In this document: positions 12,390 through 26,849 of the stretch, piece after piece | Numbering within the stretch: position 1 is the stretch's first letter | Layout: each line of letters starts with the position of its first letter | DNA from: Metaphire vulgaris | Lineage: Eukaryota > Annelida > Clitellata > Crassiclitellata > Megascolecidae | Direction of reading: 5' to 3' | Length of the DNA: 64,000 nt | NCBI GenBank assembly: GCA_018105865.1 | Contig: CM030840.1 | Span: 12,299,794-12,363,793 of the forward strand | Program-made: the position numbers and the translations under genes | The notes under the pieces: model-generated | The model's input: the letters and a program-made list of their open reading frames with translations, nothing else | What the model was told of the DNA's origin: nothing | Databases searched by the model: none

Positions 12390-13965
12390 TAACCTAGCAA
12401 CTGATGATTCCATGGCCTTCTTCTTGAAGCTACTTAAAACTCATCTCTTTGTCAACATGCAGTAATTGCATCAGGGGTGCTTCTGAGTGATTCTTCAGAA
12501 GAGGTGCTATACAAATATTACATTACATTACAAAACATACATAATCGCTGTAAATCTTAAGATAAAGAAGACAGCTAAATTAAGAAAGAAATTGCGCTGA
12601 CCACAAAGAGGTTACAGAGCCGCATATCAAGATCCTGCCATGTGGCCTGCTCAGAAATCATCAGCACCCCAATCTGCCTCATTTTCTGTAAAGAAAACGT
12701 CAGAAAGCCATGATGAAATCTTGCACAAAACAAAATTCTTTAAAATATTCAAAAATAACATTTGCTATTTCAAGTGAAATCCCATAATTTCATTCGTTAT
12801 ACATAACAATTAAAATATTTGATATTAGAACGTCTCAATTGTTTGAAATTATAACAAGTATTCCAACAGTGGCGTGCAGAGGGGGGCCGGTTGGGTGGTG
12901 GTCCCGGGCGCCGACCAGATGGGGGCGCCAAAATTAACTTGGCGACCGTTTTTTCGCTCGTCAAACATTTTTTATCAACTTGGCTCCGGTGCCACCCACC
13001 ACTCTCTGCATGCCACTGTATTCCAGAGGTCTTTTCTTTTACTCAGAATATTCATAGTTGTGTGAATGAAAATTCAAATGATTCTTATACGTTACCAGTT
13101 CATCAACAAAAGCAGACATAACGACAACATGGTGAAAATCAGTATGTGCAGAGTTCAATTAAAACCAACAGACATGTGTATGAAATGTGCATCAGTCTGT
13201 TTGCTGTCAGGGTTTAATCTAGGCCGTTTCCGGGGGGAGGGGAAATTGCCCTTTCCCCCCGGAAATTTCAAATTCCCCCGGAAATTTTGGCATACTACAT
13301 CAACTAACAGCAACCCCCGGCTTTGTCAGTTCCCCCCTGGCTTTGTCAGTCCCCCCTCGGAGTCCAGGAGTCTAGATTAAACCCTGCTTGCTGTGTAACC
13401 AAAACGGTTTCAAAATACCTCCATTCCTGAATCTTCTTCAACTTTGGCTGTTTCGTCATCAAGCAAATCACTCATGACAAAAACAGCAAAACGACGCAAC
13501 TGGTCACAAGATGCATCTACAGAGAGAGAGAGAAAAACCAAAATTCACAAAGTCTTGAACATCACACACTATGAACAAGTTGGATCAACGATATATATGC
13601 CCTTGAAACTTCAAGCAGCTACTTATAAACTCATGTTCAAAATAAAGCCTGTATTAATGCATTTTGTTTTGCAGTTTATTTCTCTGTACCGGTATATAAA
13701 AAGTTACAAAGAATTGCACTTTCTGTGTATTTGTAATAGATAATACCATAATAACAAGCACAGTGGGAAAACAAAAACTACTTATCATCAATTGTAGAAC
13801 AATCAGAGTAACTTTTCAATCCTAGTCACTAGGCCCAATGACAGAGGTTGAAATATTAAAGAACAAGAACAAGACCAATGCTGAAACATTCATTGGCTAC
13901 AAAATCTGAAGTGCATTCATTTAATTGAATATATTCAAGAGCAAAAAATAGAGATTATATATAAC

Positions 13966-14027
<62 letters not shown>

Positions 14028-15704
14028 AGTGTAATTACTTTTTAATCATTATTATAATTAATTATATATAATAATAAAGATAACGATTATTATTACAACT
14101 GTTGCTGTTTTTACTGTGGCTACTGATCCTGCTTCTGCTGTTGTTACTATAATAATGGTCAATATTAAATACGTCATCAAACCTGAAACCTAATTCAATT
14201 AAAATAAGAGTGAAATGCTTGCTGGTCTTTTAAATTACCTTTAAAAAAAAGAAGTAAACTTGAATAGATGAAGAACTCTAGAGAAAGCCTTCTTACCGGA
14301 AGCCATCGCATCGACCAGACTGAATCTCTGAAGAAGCTTTGGACTAGACATCTCACCGTGAGGCGTTGAAACAGTCAGTCTAGATCGGCAGTCGGAAGAA
14401 GAAGACGACGTTTTTACCGTCGTGCCCTGCGACGCGGATCGACTGATGTCGTGATGGTCACCGAGTCGCTTATGGAGCTGGTTGTTGGTTGTCGTTTGAC
14501 TTGTTCCTTTGTCGAGAAGACGACGATGAAGATTCTTATTCTCTGCCTTCAAGGTCGCGACCTGTTGCTATAGAAACATAGTCCAAAATCATACATTTCT
14601 ATTTACAGCGGCATAATAATAACGAACTTCAGTAAATCCTAAAATAGGTACCACATAATAAATAATTTCCTAAATTCTATTCTTAAAATTTACTAAGGAA
14701 AAATATGTGATTCATATAATGAAACAAAACAAATTGTTTTGTAAAAATATTGTCAAAGATCAAATTTTTCTATAATACAATTGTAGGCTAACAAAAACAA
14801 ACTTCAGTAAATTTGGAGCTAAGTATTACATAATTTTTTAAATTAAAAAAATATTTTTGCTAAAGAGATAAAAACCTCAATTCAGATAAATGATCTAAAT
14901 ATTTCAGAGCAAAGACTCATTCAGATCTTGAGCATAAACTCAAAGTTGGCAAAACTAAAACAAGAAATTATTTTAAACGAAAGATGAATCCATTCAAAAC
15001 ACTGCAACAATTTCATTTTTAACGATAAATGCTGCACCGTACTTCAAGACAACTGATCGTCTCCTGCAATTGCTCAATGTGCTGAATAGAAGCGAGCGAG
15101 TCAAGACGCAAGTCGGTCAAATGTCTGTCAGCTTCTCGAAGTTTTTCTTCCAGGTCTGTCACAATGCCCTCCGGTGAAATCTGAAGCCTAAATTAAAATG
15201 ATAAAGAGTGTAATCACAAAGCCAATTTCATGCAATGATTAAAATATCTATCATCGTCATCATCATCTTCGTCATAATCGTCATCATCTTTGTCATCATC
15301 ATCATCATCATCATTCAGCAACACAACCTACATTAAGATGTGAATCAAATTTTATGTTACCAAAAATTCATTGTCTGTTGCTCTAAGATTTATAAATATT
15401 TAACGAATATCACATGTATTTGATTTCCTAAAAATTTACAAGTCTAAACTATCTAAACTTAATTCAGCTACAAATTAGGGAATGACTGGACTTGTATTTT
15501 CTACTGCATATCGGATCCAGATATTTTGGGTTAACATTTGCTCGGATCCTGAAAAATTGATCATATGTCTGATATTATCGCTTGGTATAATTCTTGACTC
15601 TGAATTGAATGACCATGCGAGTCATGAGTTTACAGATAGACTACCGGTACCTGGATTTGAAAATAAATAGAATAACCATTTCTCAAATCTAAGACTCATT
15701 AGAC

Positions 15705-15773
<69 letters not shown>

Positions 15774-18700
15774 TAGACAATTTTATACAGCGCCATATGC
15801 ATGACATAGATCAAAGTCAAGGGCGCTTTACACAAATTAAACTTGAAAACGACGCGATAGTTTGCAGGTGCAAAATCACCCACGGGCTGCTGGTTCAGCG
15901 CCCTCTATCAAATTTCATCACACACCCCAAAAGCATAAAGTGTTTTAAAAAGGTTTAGAATCACAATTGCAACTTCAAAGTGAAAGCTAATCGATATCTG
16001 TAAAGTCACAATTAAATCGTTCAACAAAGAAATTAAAACCCAAAGCTAAAATCAATATTCGGATTCGGTAATTTCGTGACATAAGTATTTGGCGAGTCCG
16101 GATATTGCCGAATCTGGCCGCAGCGAATGTCCAGAGCAGTTTCTGGCCAATCCCTACTACAGACACAACTGACAGACATGAAGCATAATGCAGGGCAATA
16201 TTCTGATAATTTACCCCTCAGAGGGTGAGGTTGCAGTTGAAGGGTTTATTAGGTTTTCTACTGCTATTGATTCACTTGCTGAGTTGTCCGACCGAAGACT
16301 TAACGAATCTGCTTCACCGACTGAACCAGGCCGGTTCTTTTTTCGAGAGAATGCCTTCGAAAAAGAGCTTCTAATCTGAAAATGTAGGCAATCATCCCAA
16401 GATAACACCATAATCATTACCTAAGGATCTTACTCCATTGCAATAGTGCAGTGATAAGTTATCACATGATAACCATGATTTCTTTTAAAATTTAAATCAG
16501 TCACAATTGCAGTAGCAATAAAGAAATCAAAAATCTGATTGAAGGTGCCTTATTGTAGATATTACTGTTGTGTGTTCCATTGCATAACTCTGTCCTGCTT
16601 GTAATGGTGTGAGAATGGAAACTGAATGCAATAATTCTGTTAAAATAAACTTGTAAGAAACTCCTAGTAAATTATGCCATACAATCTTAAAGGTTGTTGG
16701 TAAGTCAGTATGTTGTGCATAGGCTATCACCATACCAAGCAATTCACAAGGAGAGTATCAGCTACAATGGTAATTTCTACCCTATGTCGAAGACGACTTA
16801 TTAAAAACAGTATACATGAAACTCAACACACTCGAGTCGAAATCAGATATTGAACTTCAATTCCAATTAGAGGTGATAGTTTATATATTTCTACGAATTA
16901 TTGTATTTTACTTTTCATAATTATTAATAATAAAAAATGCTCCAAAAAATTATGAAGTATCTACCGTATAATGAATCAGAAATAGAAGAAGAATTTCATG
17001 CATTTTATATCCCACCAATGATCGCTATCCATGCCCTCAAACAGCAGAGAAAGGTAACCAAAGACAACTTCCAACTTACTCGGCAGTTATTATAGGTTTC
17101 AGTTTACAGTGCGTTTCTCGTTCAAACATCTGTCTATTGGTAAAGATCGTCAGTGGAAAATAATTTGTTAAAATTACCACAGTACATAAAAATTGGCAAT
17201 CTGCTGACGTCTTGACGCAAAAGCCAGCCACGGACTGACTCACCCAGTTCTTCTTCTTCTTCTTTGTTTCAGTGCAGAGAGCGCTGGACTGCTGACTGCC
17301 CATGCTACAGGAGCTTGACTGACTGTTGAGGCTGGTAACACTTTCGCACGATATGTGACGGGTCAAAACCGGAAGGTACTTCAAACCTAAAAAAATTTAA
17401 GGTTGTGTTTAAAATAATAATAATTTACAGTTATGTCTAATATTTGCCAATGTAGTAAATTTGCTTTTGCTATGCATATCAAAGCATAATTACCCGGTAT
17501 GAAGTGCATCTGGGGTCATTTCAGTACGCACTAATTTGAATCAGTGGTTTTCACACAGGCTTACTTAGCCTCCTAAACCACTTAAAATCACATTAGTATA
17601 AGGTGAATGGTTGGAAATCCTGTTTAATTAGAGCATTTTTTACTCTAACTAAGGCAACAACAGTACAAACCTCCTTGCTCACTCTGAAGTCTGAACCGGT
17701 TCCATGACAACTCATCTGCAGACTTTCGTCTGCGACAACTCGCTCCCAGACTTCTAGTCATCCCACAATAGGTCGACTACGATATCCTAACCCTGACCCT
17801 AACCATAACACTAACCCTAAACATAAGATCCATAACCGACCCTACCCCAGGTATCATAGTACACCTATTGTTGGTCGACCAGAAGTCTGTAGGCAATTTG
17901 TCGTAGACGAAAAGTCTGTAGATGAGTTGTTGTGATACCGTCTGAACCATCCATAATGAGCTACACATTCCAGTTTGGCTTGTAACTTGACTTTCTACAT
18001 CAGCGGTCACCAGATCCTGGTCATTGGGCAAATTTTGACACATTAAGGAGTTTTTAAGTTGCGAAGGTATTTTAGTGAACTGGAAGATTTTTCCCATACA
18101 AAAATTCTGCTTACAGTAAATAAGTAAGTAATTAAAATCTCGTGGATTTCTATAGCGCCTTGGAAAGCAGCACAACAGTAGTTGCGCATTCTTAGGCGCT
18201 CAGCCTTTCTTAAAATAGCTATGGGAAAGGTAAATGATCAGCCAGGTAATAGCCAACATCTGAAGTACCCATTTTTCAAGTTCATTTCATAAAGAACAGG
18301 CCTGTAAACAGTGTGTGTCCAGTAAACTTATATACCAACACATGGTGACTGCTCAATGTTCCGATGATTTGATGCTCTAAAAATTATATATTTTTTAACC
18401 TTCATTCTTCTCTCTCCGTTATAATTACCATAGTAATGCTATTCAGTAAAGGTTTACATCACCTTCAACGTAATACAAGTTGCTTTTTGTACGTAAATAA
18501 GCAAATTAAGTAAATGAAACAAGCTTCAAAGATGAAGGAAGTGAAGACGGCAACAGAAGTATAGAAAATGAATAAACAATGGAATTGGGAGTGGGAGAAG
18601 GGGGATCAGGAGAGAAAAGAAAAAACACCAGATGTGAAGGATATTGAATATAATAGCATAGCCCCAAAGCTTGCCATTGGAGTATCTAAAGTTCAGAATA

Positions 18701-21443
18701 TTGACCTATGAGGCTATGATCCTTCCCTACACACGCGCACACACACACACACACCGGATGGACTGCTGGAAAGGGTAGGGTGAGGGCATTGGGCCAATGA
18801 TTTGCATTGTGGTGAGATAGGTCACCCAGGGCAATGGACATGCGCCAATCAGAACTGAGCTGCTGTCATGAAACGCTATGAAAGCAAAGAAGGACGGATA
18901 CGAGGGGAGGGGTGTCGTTGGGCGGGGCGGGGAGGGAGGAGTAATCCTCTTCCTCTCGGGTTTTCAGTGTGCTATTTCTCACGGACACAAGGTACCGGTA
19001 ACCCGGTCCGTGGTTCATGCTGCAAGCACTAGTGCACCTCAAACTCCTTAAACCAGTTGTGTATAAATAAATTCCTCTCAGATTTGGAGGAGAATACAGG
19101 ATGTTGGAAGGGAGAATTGAATTTCACAGTTCAAGCTAGCCTGCTATCATGGACAAAAGTCATTATAATTACTTATTTTTCTGCAACTGTCCAGCAAGGT
19201 TGACTGAAGCACATGTGTGTGTATGTATAGTTGCCACAAAAATACTGCAAATACCTAAATAGTTCCCACTTTACATTCAATAACTTATGAAAGAGATTGC
19301 CAAAAAGATTAAAATGACAGTGTTGCCAACAGCACAGAAACACAGACTGAAAAGCAAGGCTATTACAGGCATTCCTTTCTTTTGGCCACAGCTGTTAAAA
19401 TCATGAACAGTTGGAACACGTTTATCCATTTCTGTCCTAAAGCCAGTGTTTATTCTAGGCCTTCTCTGGGGGGGAGGCATTCCCCTCAGTTTGAAATCCC
19501 CCTTTTTACATTTTGGCAAGTAGCATGACCTCCCCAATGTCTGTTCCCCCCAAAAATTTTATACTCCTCCAATGTCTAGGTGGCTAGAATAAACCCTGCC
19601 TAAAGCATTTACGTGTGTCTGAAGTGGGATTGTGTTAAAATAGCCTGCTCTGAAAATTCTGTGTCAGCAGGATGTGAATCCTCAATCCATCAGAAATAAA
19701 ACAGTAGGACTTCATTATAACCTACTTAGTGGGTCTGTAAAATCTAGTATCTTATATCGCTATATCCAAGGTACCGGTACATAAGGGGCCATCCATAAAT
19801 GATGCAACGCGATTTTGGCAGTTTTTTAAACCCCCGTCGTAACAAAAGTCATACCTCCTCAAATATGACGTCACAACGCATTAACCTCTTGTCATCTTTC
19901 GAATGTCAAAATTAACATTTTTTTGAAAATATTTGTTATAGATATTATTATAGCTGAAACAATATTCAGACAATTTTTCAAATTCTTTTTTTAATGAAGT
20001 GTAAAATAATTATAAGTGTAAAATATGTTCAATTTTGCAGTAACATGGCACTGCGGTATTAACAAAAATATTTAGTATTGTGTGACGTCACATTTTAGGA
20101 ACCCCCCCGTCGTCACACATAGTCACAAATGTCTGAACCCCCTAAGTGCGTTTCGTCATTTGTGGATGGCCCCTTATATCGAATACCGTCCAATATGGTA
20201 GCACTTCGCACGGGACCGTATATTGTGATACTTTATAACAGAGTATACAATATAACAGTCCAATATAAAGAAGTTCTATTGTATGTATCATTTTGGGATC
20301 ATGTACATGGTCAATTCAATTAAGAATGCATAATTATTTGTATATCAAAGATTCCCTGCTCAATTTTCAAAACCCTTTGCCATATTTTCTGTATGAAATA
20401 TGACAATGAATCTTTAAAATTGCTAAATTATTTTTTAAAATTGCCAGCAGCATTCTTCGTCTGCTTGCCATGCTGCTGCATGCTGCGAATACAGCTGCGA
20501 ATGCCATAAATTTCAACGTCAAAAGAAAGATCTGTAAAATTTATGCAAATGTACCTAAAATAGCAAATGAAAAGCAGGAGACATCTAGTGCTTTGAAGGC
20601 AACAAGTCTTAATGAATTGATGAGTTGGTTTCAAATTCAGCAAGAACCACTGATCTGGCCAAAAATTGCCATCCATCTGATTGCTAAGACTTAGAAACTT
20701 AAAAATTATGTTACATCATTCACACAGAGGCGGCCGGCCCATCGGCACTGAAAGTTCATATCAGATCTCACATAACAGAACCAGACAGTTGTGTATAGCC
20801 ATTTCCGAAATCACTCTTGCATATCAAAGTCTGGAAATACCGGTACTGTGGCGGGCGCACGGCAAATCCAAATCATTGTTGTGGTCGTAAAGAAAAATTG
20901 GCTAACTCCGCCAGTCACCAATGGTTAACAATCGTTAACGGTTAACAATGAGACATGCCTGGTTCTATTAATCGCACCGGCATTCTATGGCATTTAGATG
21001 GCAATTTGCCTTAAGCTTGAACTCCTCTGTCAGTGAAAAAAAGCGATGTGATTGATAATACCTAATAGTACCGGGTAGTATGACAACTTAAAAGCTGGTG
21101 TATTGGCAGGGTAAAATTAGCAATTTCCGGAACACCAAAATCAGTCCATCCAATGCAGCTCTCTCCTGGATATGTATATCTGCACAAATTACCGGTACCT
21201 CTCTTTTTATTTTCATTAGAATTTTCCGGTAATTTCTGGGCTATTTTTGTGTGCATTAACATCACTCAATCTCTTGTAGGGTTGATTTAGTTATATTTTT
21301 TAAAAAACTGCCAGCCAATTCAATTCTTGCAGAGAACAACAGACTTTAGAAAGCACATTACTAAGGGGTTAATAAATTAAATAATATAAGCAAAATGCAA
21401 AGGAATTTTAGGCTAACCAAACTATACATCAACAGTAATGAAT

Positions 21444-21528
<85 letters not shown>

Positions 21529-21818
21529 AACAGTCTTGTCATTTCGCAGGAACCATCTCCTTTCAAGTGCTGCACTAGGTGAGTGATCCTAATGAACCAT
21601 TCGTACTTAAATTATCCGATACACAATATCACATATTTAACCCTTTACAAACACAGACTGATAAAACCATTCTGCTGAAACTGTGAACAGACTTTAGAAA
21701 GATTGTTACTAAATGGTTAATAAATCAAATAATATAAGCAAAATTCAAAGAAATTTTGGGCTAACCAAACTATACATCAACAGTAATGACTTTAATAATA
21801 ATAACAATGATAATGATA

Positions 21819-21901
<83 letters not shown>

Positions 21902-24900
21902 CTTTCTTAAACACATGCATTCATTCCAAAAACTTTGCAAAGACAGCTCAGCATAACCCTTATTAACCTGCGCTTCTTGCGTCGTATGGAAGTGACGCAG
22001 AGGCCGAGGCTCTTCTATGAGACGAAGAGCTGATGCTGATGCAGTCTGGAATGGTCTGAAGACCAACACTACCGCATCCGTCACTTGGCAAAGAGGAATT
22101 CTTCAGAGCGCGCAGTTCGCACAACTCCGATTCCTGAATTGAATGAACCCACTGATAATTATATTACGCAATTTACAAGTTTCCGAGCCTACTGTGAAAA
22201 CCCTCAATTATTACGAACATTTATAAAGCGCAAGTGATTCACGGTGCAGCAAATGCGCTGACATTGACAATTACAATGACATTACAGGACAACAAGGATG
22301 ATACATAAAACATAATTAGCAGAAAGAAACCATTGTAGAAATAATGATATAATAGAGACATAATTGTGACATTATGTTCAATTCCTTTGTGTTGGTAGCA
22401 GTATATATAACAAACAGCAAAAATCATTTGAAGAAAATAAGAATCAATAGCTACATTTATTTACTATTATTATGGCTGTCACAGCATGATCAAACAAAAT
22501 GTCTTTGAAAGAATTCTGAGATGATAGGCTATTTAAAAAAAGTCACAATAAAGTAATTTTCAGAAATAATTAAAGTTTTATGAAACAGTAATGCCAGCAA
22601 TAACAGTTTCTTCTAATTGCAACACCACAATAGCAAGCCTAGTTTTCAGTGCATCAGAAAAGGAATCAGTCAATCAGGTAATGATACTCAAAAGAAACAA
22701 GTACTGATACTCAAAAACTGATACCAAAAACGAACATACTTTCTGGTCAGTGGCGTAGCCAGGGGCTACGAGGGCATATGCCCCGGGCGCCGAGGTGGGG
22801 GCGCACACCAAAATCTGGTTTTGGGTCAGGATGGCAAAGGGCATTACACAAGTAGTTCAGTAGTTTGCATCAGGGGGCACCATCAGTATGGTTCCCCCCG
22901 CAGGCGCCGGATACCCTCGCTACACCACCTTTTCTGGTCAGTAATTAATTGTAGTCAGTTGTTTGAGTTTGAGTTGTTCAGGTACTGATACTCAAAAAGA
23001 AACAGATAAGAATACTGAAAATAAACATACTTTCTGGTCAATAATCGTAGTAAGTTGTTTGAGCCGCTGGGTCAAACCGTCAATATTCTGCTCATAAGAC
23101 TTCGACATGAGCGTCTATTCAGAAACAAAAACGCCACAAATTCCTAATGTAATGTGGCATTTGTGTAGCGCCTCTTCTATTTCTACTCAGAGGCCTAAGT
23201 AACAGTGGCACAGTTGTCGAGTTAACATGGAAACGAAGAGCACAAGCTGTGTGCATGAGAACAGCTGACATCTATCAAACTATTATTTTCCTATATTGAT
23301 AATATCCAGGAGTGTAAAATCACTCTCAACTGCTGTCACTTAATTGAACGTATTTCATTCAGTTACGGCTGGTGGAGGAGTGCAGTTCTGAATTGAAACA
23401 GCTGCATAAGTTCAATCAAATGCAAACTGGCATTCCTCCTGCACTGGCACTTTTTATCTTCATAAATCTGTTTTACAAAACCTCCAAACTCAAGCAAACT
23501 TGTCAGTCTATTACCGCGGTATATGGAGTCACATACTTTAAAAACTTATGCCACTGAAAAACTCTTTAATTTTTTTTCCAAATGGCAGGCTAGATGCAGT
23601 GCCATTCTGTGCCTCTTAGTGATTCTCAGAAGAACGACTATATAAATTTTACACTACGTTCTATTACCAAACACAATTAAACACTCAAAATAAATCAGTA
23701 GATTCAAGAGAAAATCAGCTTTTTCATAATTCAGTAAAATATCTTATAAGAAAAGCAATGCATACTCTGAAGCTCAAAACTACAATTAATGAAAGGAATG
23801 AGATGCACGTGGTAAGTCAGTAGTTAGTCGGAGAATACTCCAAGTAATTCAAATTACACAAGTTATTCTAGTCATATATTAATGTAAACAACACGATAAT
23901 AACGATAAATGCACTAAAAACAACAACAGATCAGCAAAGTTGCTCAGAGAGGAACATTTTTAATGCAAAGGATGAAAGGATTTAAAATAACTCTGAATGA
24001 TTCTAATAAAAAATTATTTTCATAGAAATGTGCACAAAAGATGAAATTGGAACATGCTTGTTGATCTGTAAATTCTGTTTATTTAAATATAAAACAACAA
24101 CAAAATTGTGTTGTCAAGGACAGAGTCCTGAGGCACTGCTTAGGTCATGTGTGCAGGACAATCGTGTGAGATGTTGAAGCCGTGAGGAGTTATATTAAAA
24201 CTATTGTTGTCTCTGAGTGAAGGTTAGACCAGCCAATAGCTGTGCCAATGATATACTGTAATGTCCATGTTTCACAAGTACACTGTTGTGACTCAAGTTG
24301 TCAAAAGCCTTAGACAGGTCTATAATTTAATATGCTTAGCTGTTTCCGGTCACATCTATGGCTGCTATAGCAGTGTCACTTTGCATTGGAATTCATGCTG
24401 GTTGCAAACTACACTGGTATTAATACAACAAGCTCCATAAAGATACTTTACCAGACTAAATTACACAATGTTTTCTACAACTTTAAAGAGTGGTCAGTAT
24501 GGTGATGCCTAGCCATTATGGTAGTGGTGCCAAAGAAGTTGATTGATTGACTGATTTACTGACTGATGAACCAACAATACACTTTCAAAATACATAGCCT
24601 CACTAAAACATAAAGCAAAAATGTTTGCAGTCTAGATTAGTATTATAACAAAATTACATGGTAATGCTTAATTTTACACTGCAGCTTTCAAGTAAAATTC
24701 CAACTTACATTGACATTCAGTTGTGTTCTTAAGCTGACAATAGTCTCCCTCGCTGTTTCCAGTTCATGCCTCAACTTTTTTACCTGTGAAAATTCACACA
24801 TAATAAAATTTTTAAATGCAATGAATAACATAAAAATTGGATGTCACTTGAACTGCGAATTGACTGCTTTTTAAAAAGTAAAAATTCAACAGATATTTCT

Positions 24901-26771
24901 ATGATATCTGCTCAATAGCACAATCACAAAACAGTCAATGGATCAATCTGTTGGGTACCATGTAATTAATACAAAGCATGGGAATGCTAGCATGCTATAG
25001 ATAAGTTTATATTTTTTCAGGGACATTCTCCTGCACAGCAGCCGTTGGCATAAAAAAGTAAATCAGGACACAGCATGCAATCAGTGTCTTTTAAATCAGA
25101 GCATCAGCTGAGAGAATGTCCCAGCTCTCATCATGAAAACAAATCCTTTACAATAACCCAAACAAAACTGAGACATAGTAAACTCCCTTGTATTTGGTTT
25201 CCCACGATATTTGAGAACTGCCAGATAGTCTGGAACATAGAAATTAATTCCTCTTTAATAGGAGACAAGGTGAGGTGTTGATTACCTAATGTCAAACCTT
25301 TTAATAGAGTCTCTCAACTCTTGTAAAATGACTGTTAAGATTAGAAAAATTCTGCAGTCATTCAATACATATTTTTTGTGCCCCTAAAATAACAAAGATT
25401 GTACTTGGGTCAGATGAACAGAAAAGGAAAAGGAAGTCTGATATATGCTGGCAGGGTTGAGGTTTCAACCCATTTAAATGAAAAGGTCCTTTCAAAAATT
25501 GGTATAAAATTTTGATTTAATGACAGCTTTAAGCCAGCGCTTTCTGAAAATGAATATTGGTTATTACATATACGGTATAACTCAGGAATAATGGAATTTT
25601 CTAGCTCAGATGGGCTTCAATACATTATTAACCTGGCTCTAATGCTAAATTTGGATTTGGTGCACCATCGGCTGATGCTCCGGGCATTATGACAGTGCCG
25701 CTATAGAAGTTGATTGATTGACCAAACCCATCCACTACTGATAAAATCTGCAGCTGCCATAAGTCCATTGTAATTCCACAGATGCTACAGCATCTCGCTT
25801 GACAATGACATGACAACTCAGGGGCGCCCACACAGGAGGGAAAGGAAGCAAATGCTTCCTGAAAACCTGGGGAAGAAATTGAGTTTTGGTATCACGTTAT
25901 AGTATATTAATTCAATAGGCCCTCAGTGACTGCGCAATTACTGGCTTTATTGCAGTGCAATTTTGTAACTTCATATAAGATTACCGGTACTCAATTCAAG
26001 CTCAAGTTCATTATTATCAGGCATTCATAAAATGTTATTATTATTGTAACTTTTATGTAGTCATTCTAATGATGAAGAGTGCAAACTTCCTGTGAAATAT
26101 AAATCGTTTATAACAAACTAATAGACTCACATGAAGTTTACATTCCAAATTAGACTACTGCAACTCCCTCCACTACTGCAGCCTTCCAAATTAAAGACCT
26201 CCATCAACAAATTACAATCCATTTAAAACTGTGAAACGGTGCAATTAAATACTGTTAATAATAATTATAATTTGCTTGTTTCAGTCAGTTGCCTTAAGTC
26301 TAGTTACCCAATTTGCAGTTGTTGCAGCTTTAATGCCTCTATCATCTATGTAAAATAATGTAGGTGTGGCTGTTGGAGAAATCTAATTTTTAAAATAAAT
26401 ACTAAAAGTAGCATTTATTTTATTTGCATTTGGATGTTCATTTGCCAATAGATAATTTGCAGGTAATTTTAAATAGTTTGACAGCACAATTACTGCGATA
26501 TCTCTCCATAGTTTCAACTTACATTTAATAGTGCTTTGTGGCTGTTGGAATTTTCCAAAAATTAAGAATTAAAGTTACTGGTATGAGACCTATCCTGGTG
26601 CACCAAAGTATGCGATTTAATGTCCAAAATGCACTGAAACTCACCTGACGAGCACCTATTGATTTCAAAAAATTTCGGGGTTATACCCCAGACCCCAGAC
26701 TTTTTTTCCATGAATTTGCGGAGATGGGGATTGTCAATGTTCAGTGTCGAGTCTTATACGGCTACTTTTTC

Positions 26772-26849
<78 letters not shown>

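Larger units (their letters stand above)
17387..21967. other. NAV intron 7 (4.6 kb)
   Basis: Holds a LINE 3'-UTR relic (17538-17600), an 8-hexamer stretch of CCCTAACC-like sequence (17785-17825), a LINE/SINE tail (18140-18160), two MITEs (19444-19598, 19785-20173), and (AAT)n arrays (21449-21527, 21794-21900). 18180-19430 and 20330-21440 show nothing supportable. No exon was found in it. Confidence 0.6.

Noticed and set aside
17076..17243. Extension of the KKKKKNW frame past the exon 8 donor
   Set aside because: Homology stops at NW, a GTGAGT donor follows, and the next exon continues in phase at IRSSF.
17785..17825. True telomere or chromosome fusion at CCCTAACC tracts
   Set aside because: Only a few imperfect units, as at 49368; too short and degenerate.
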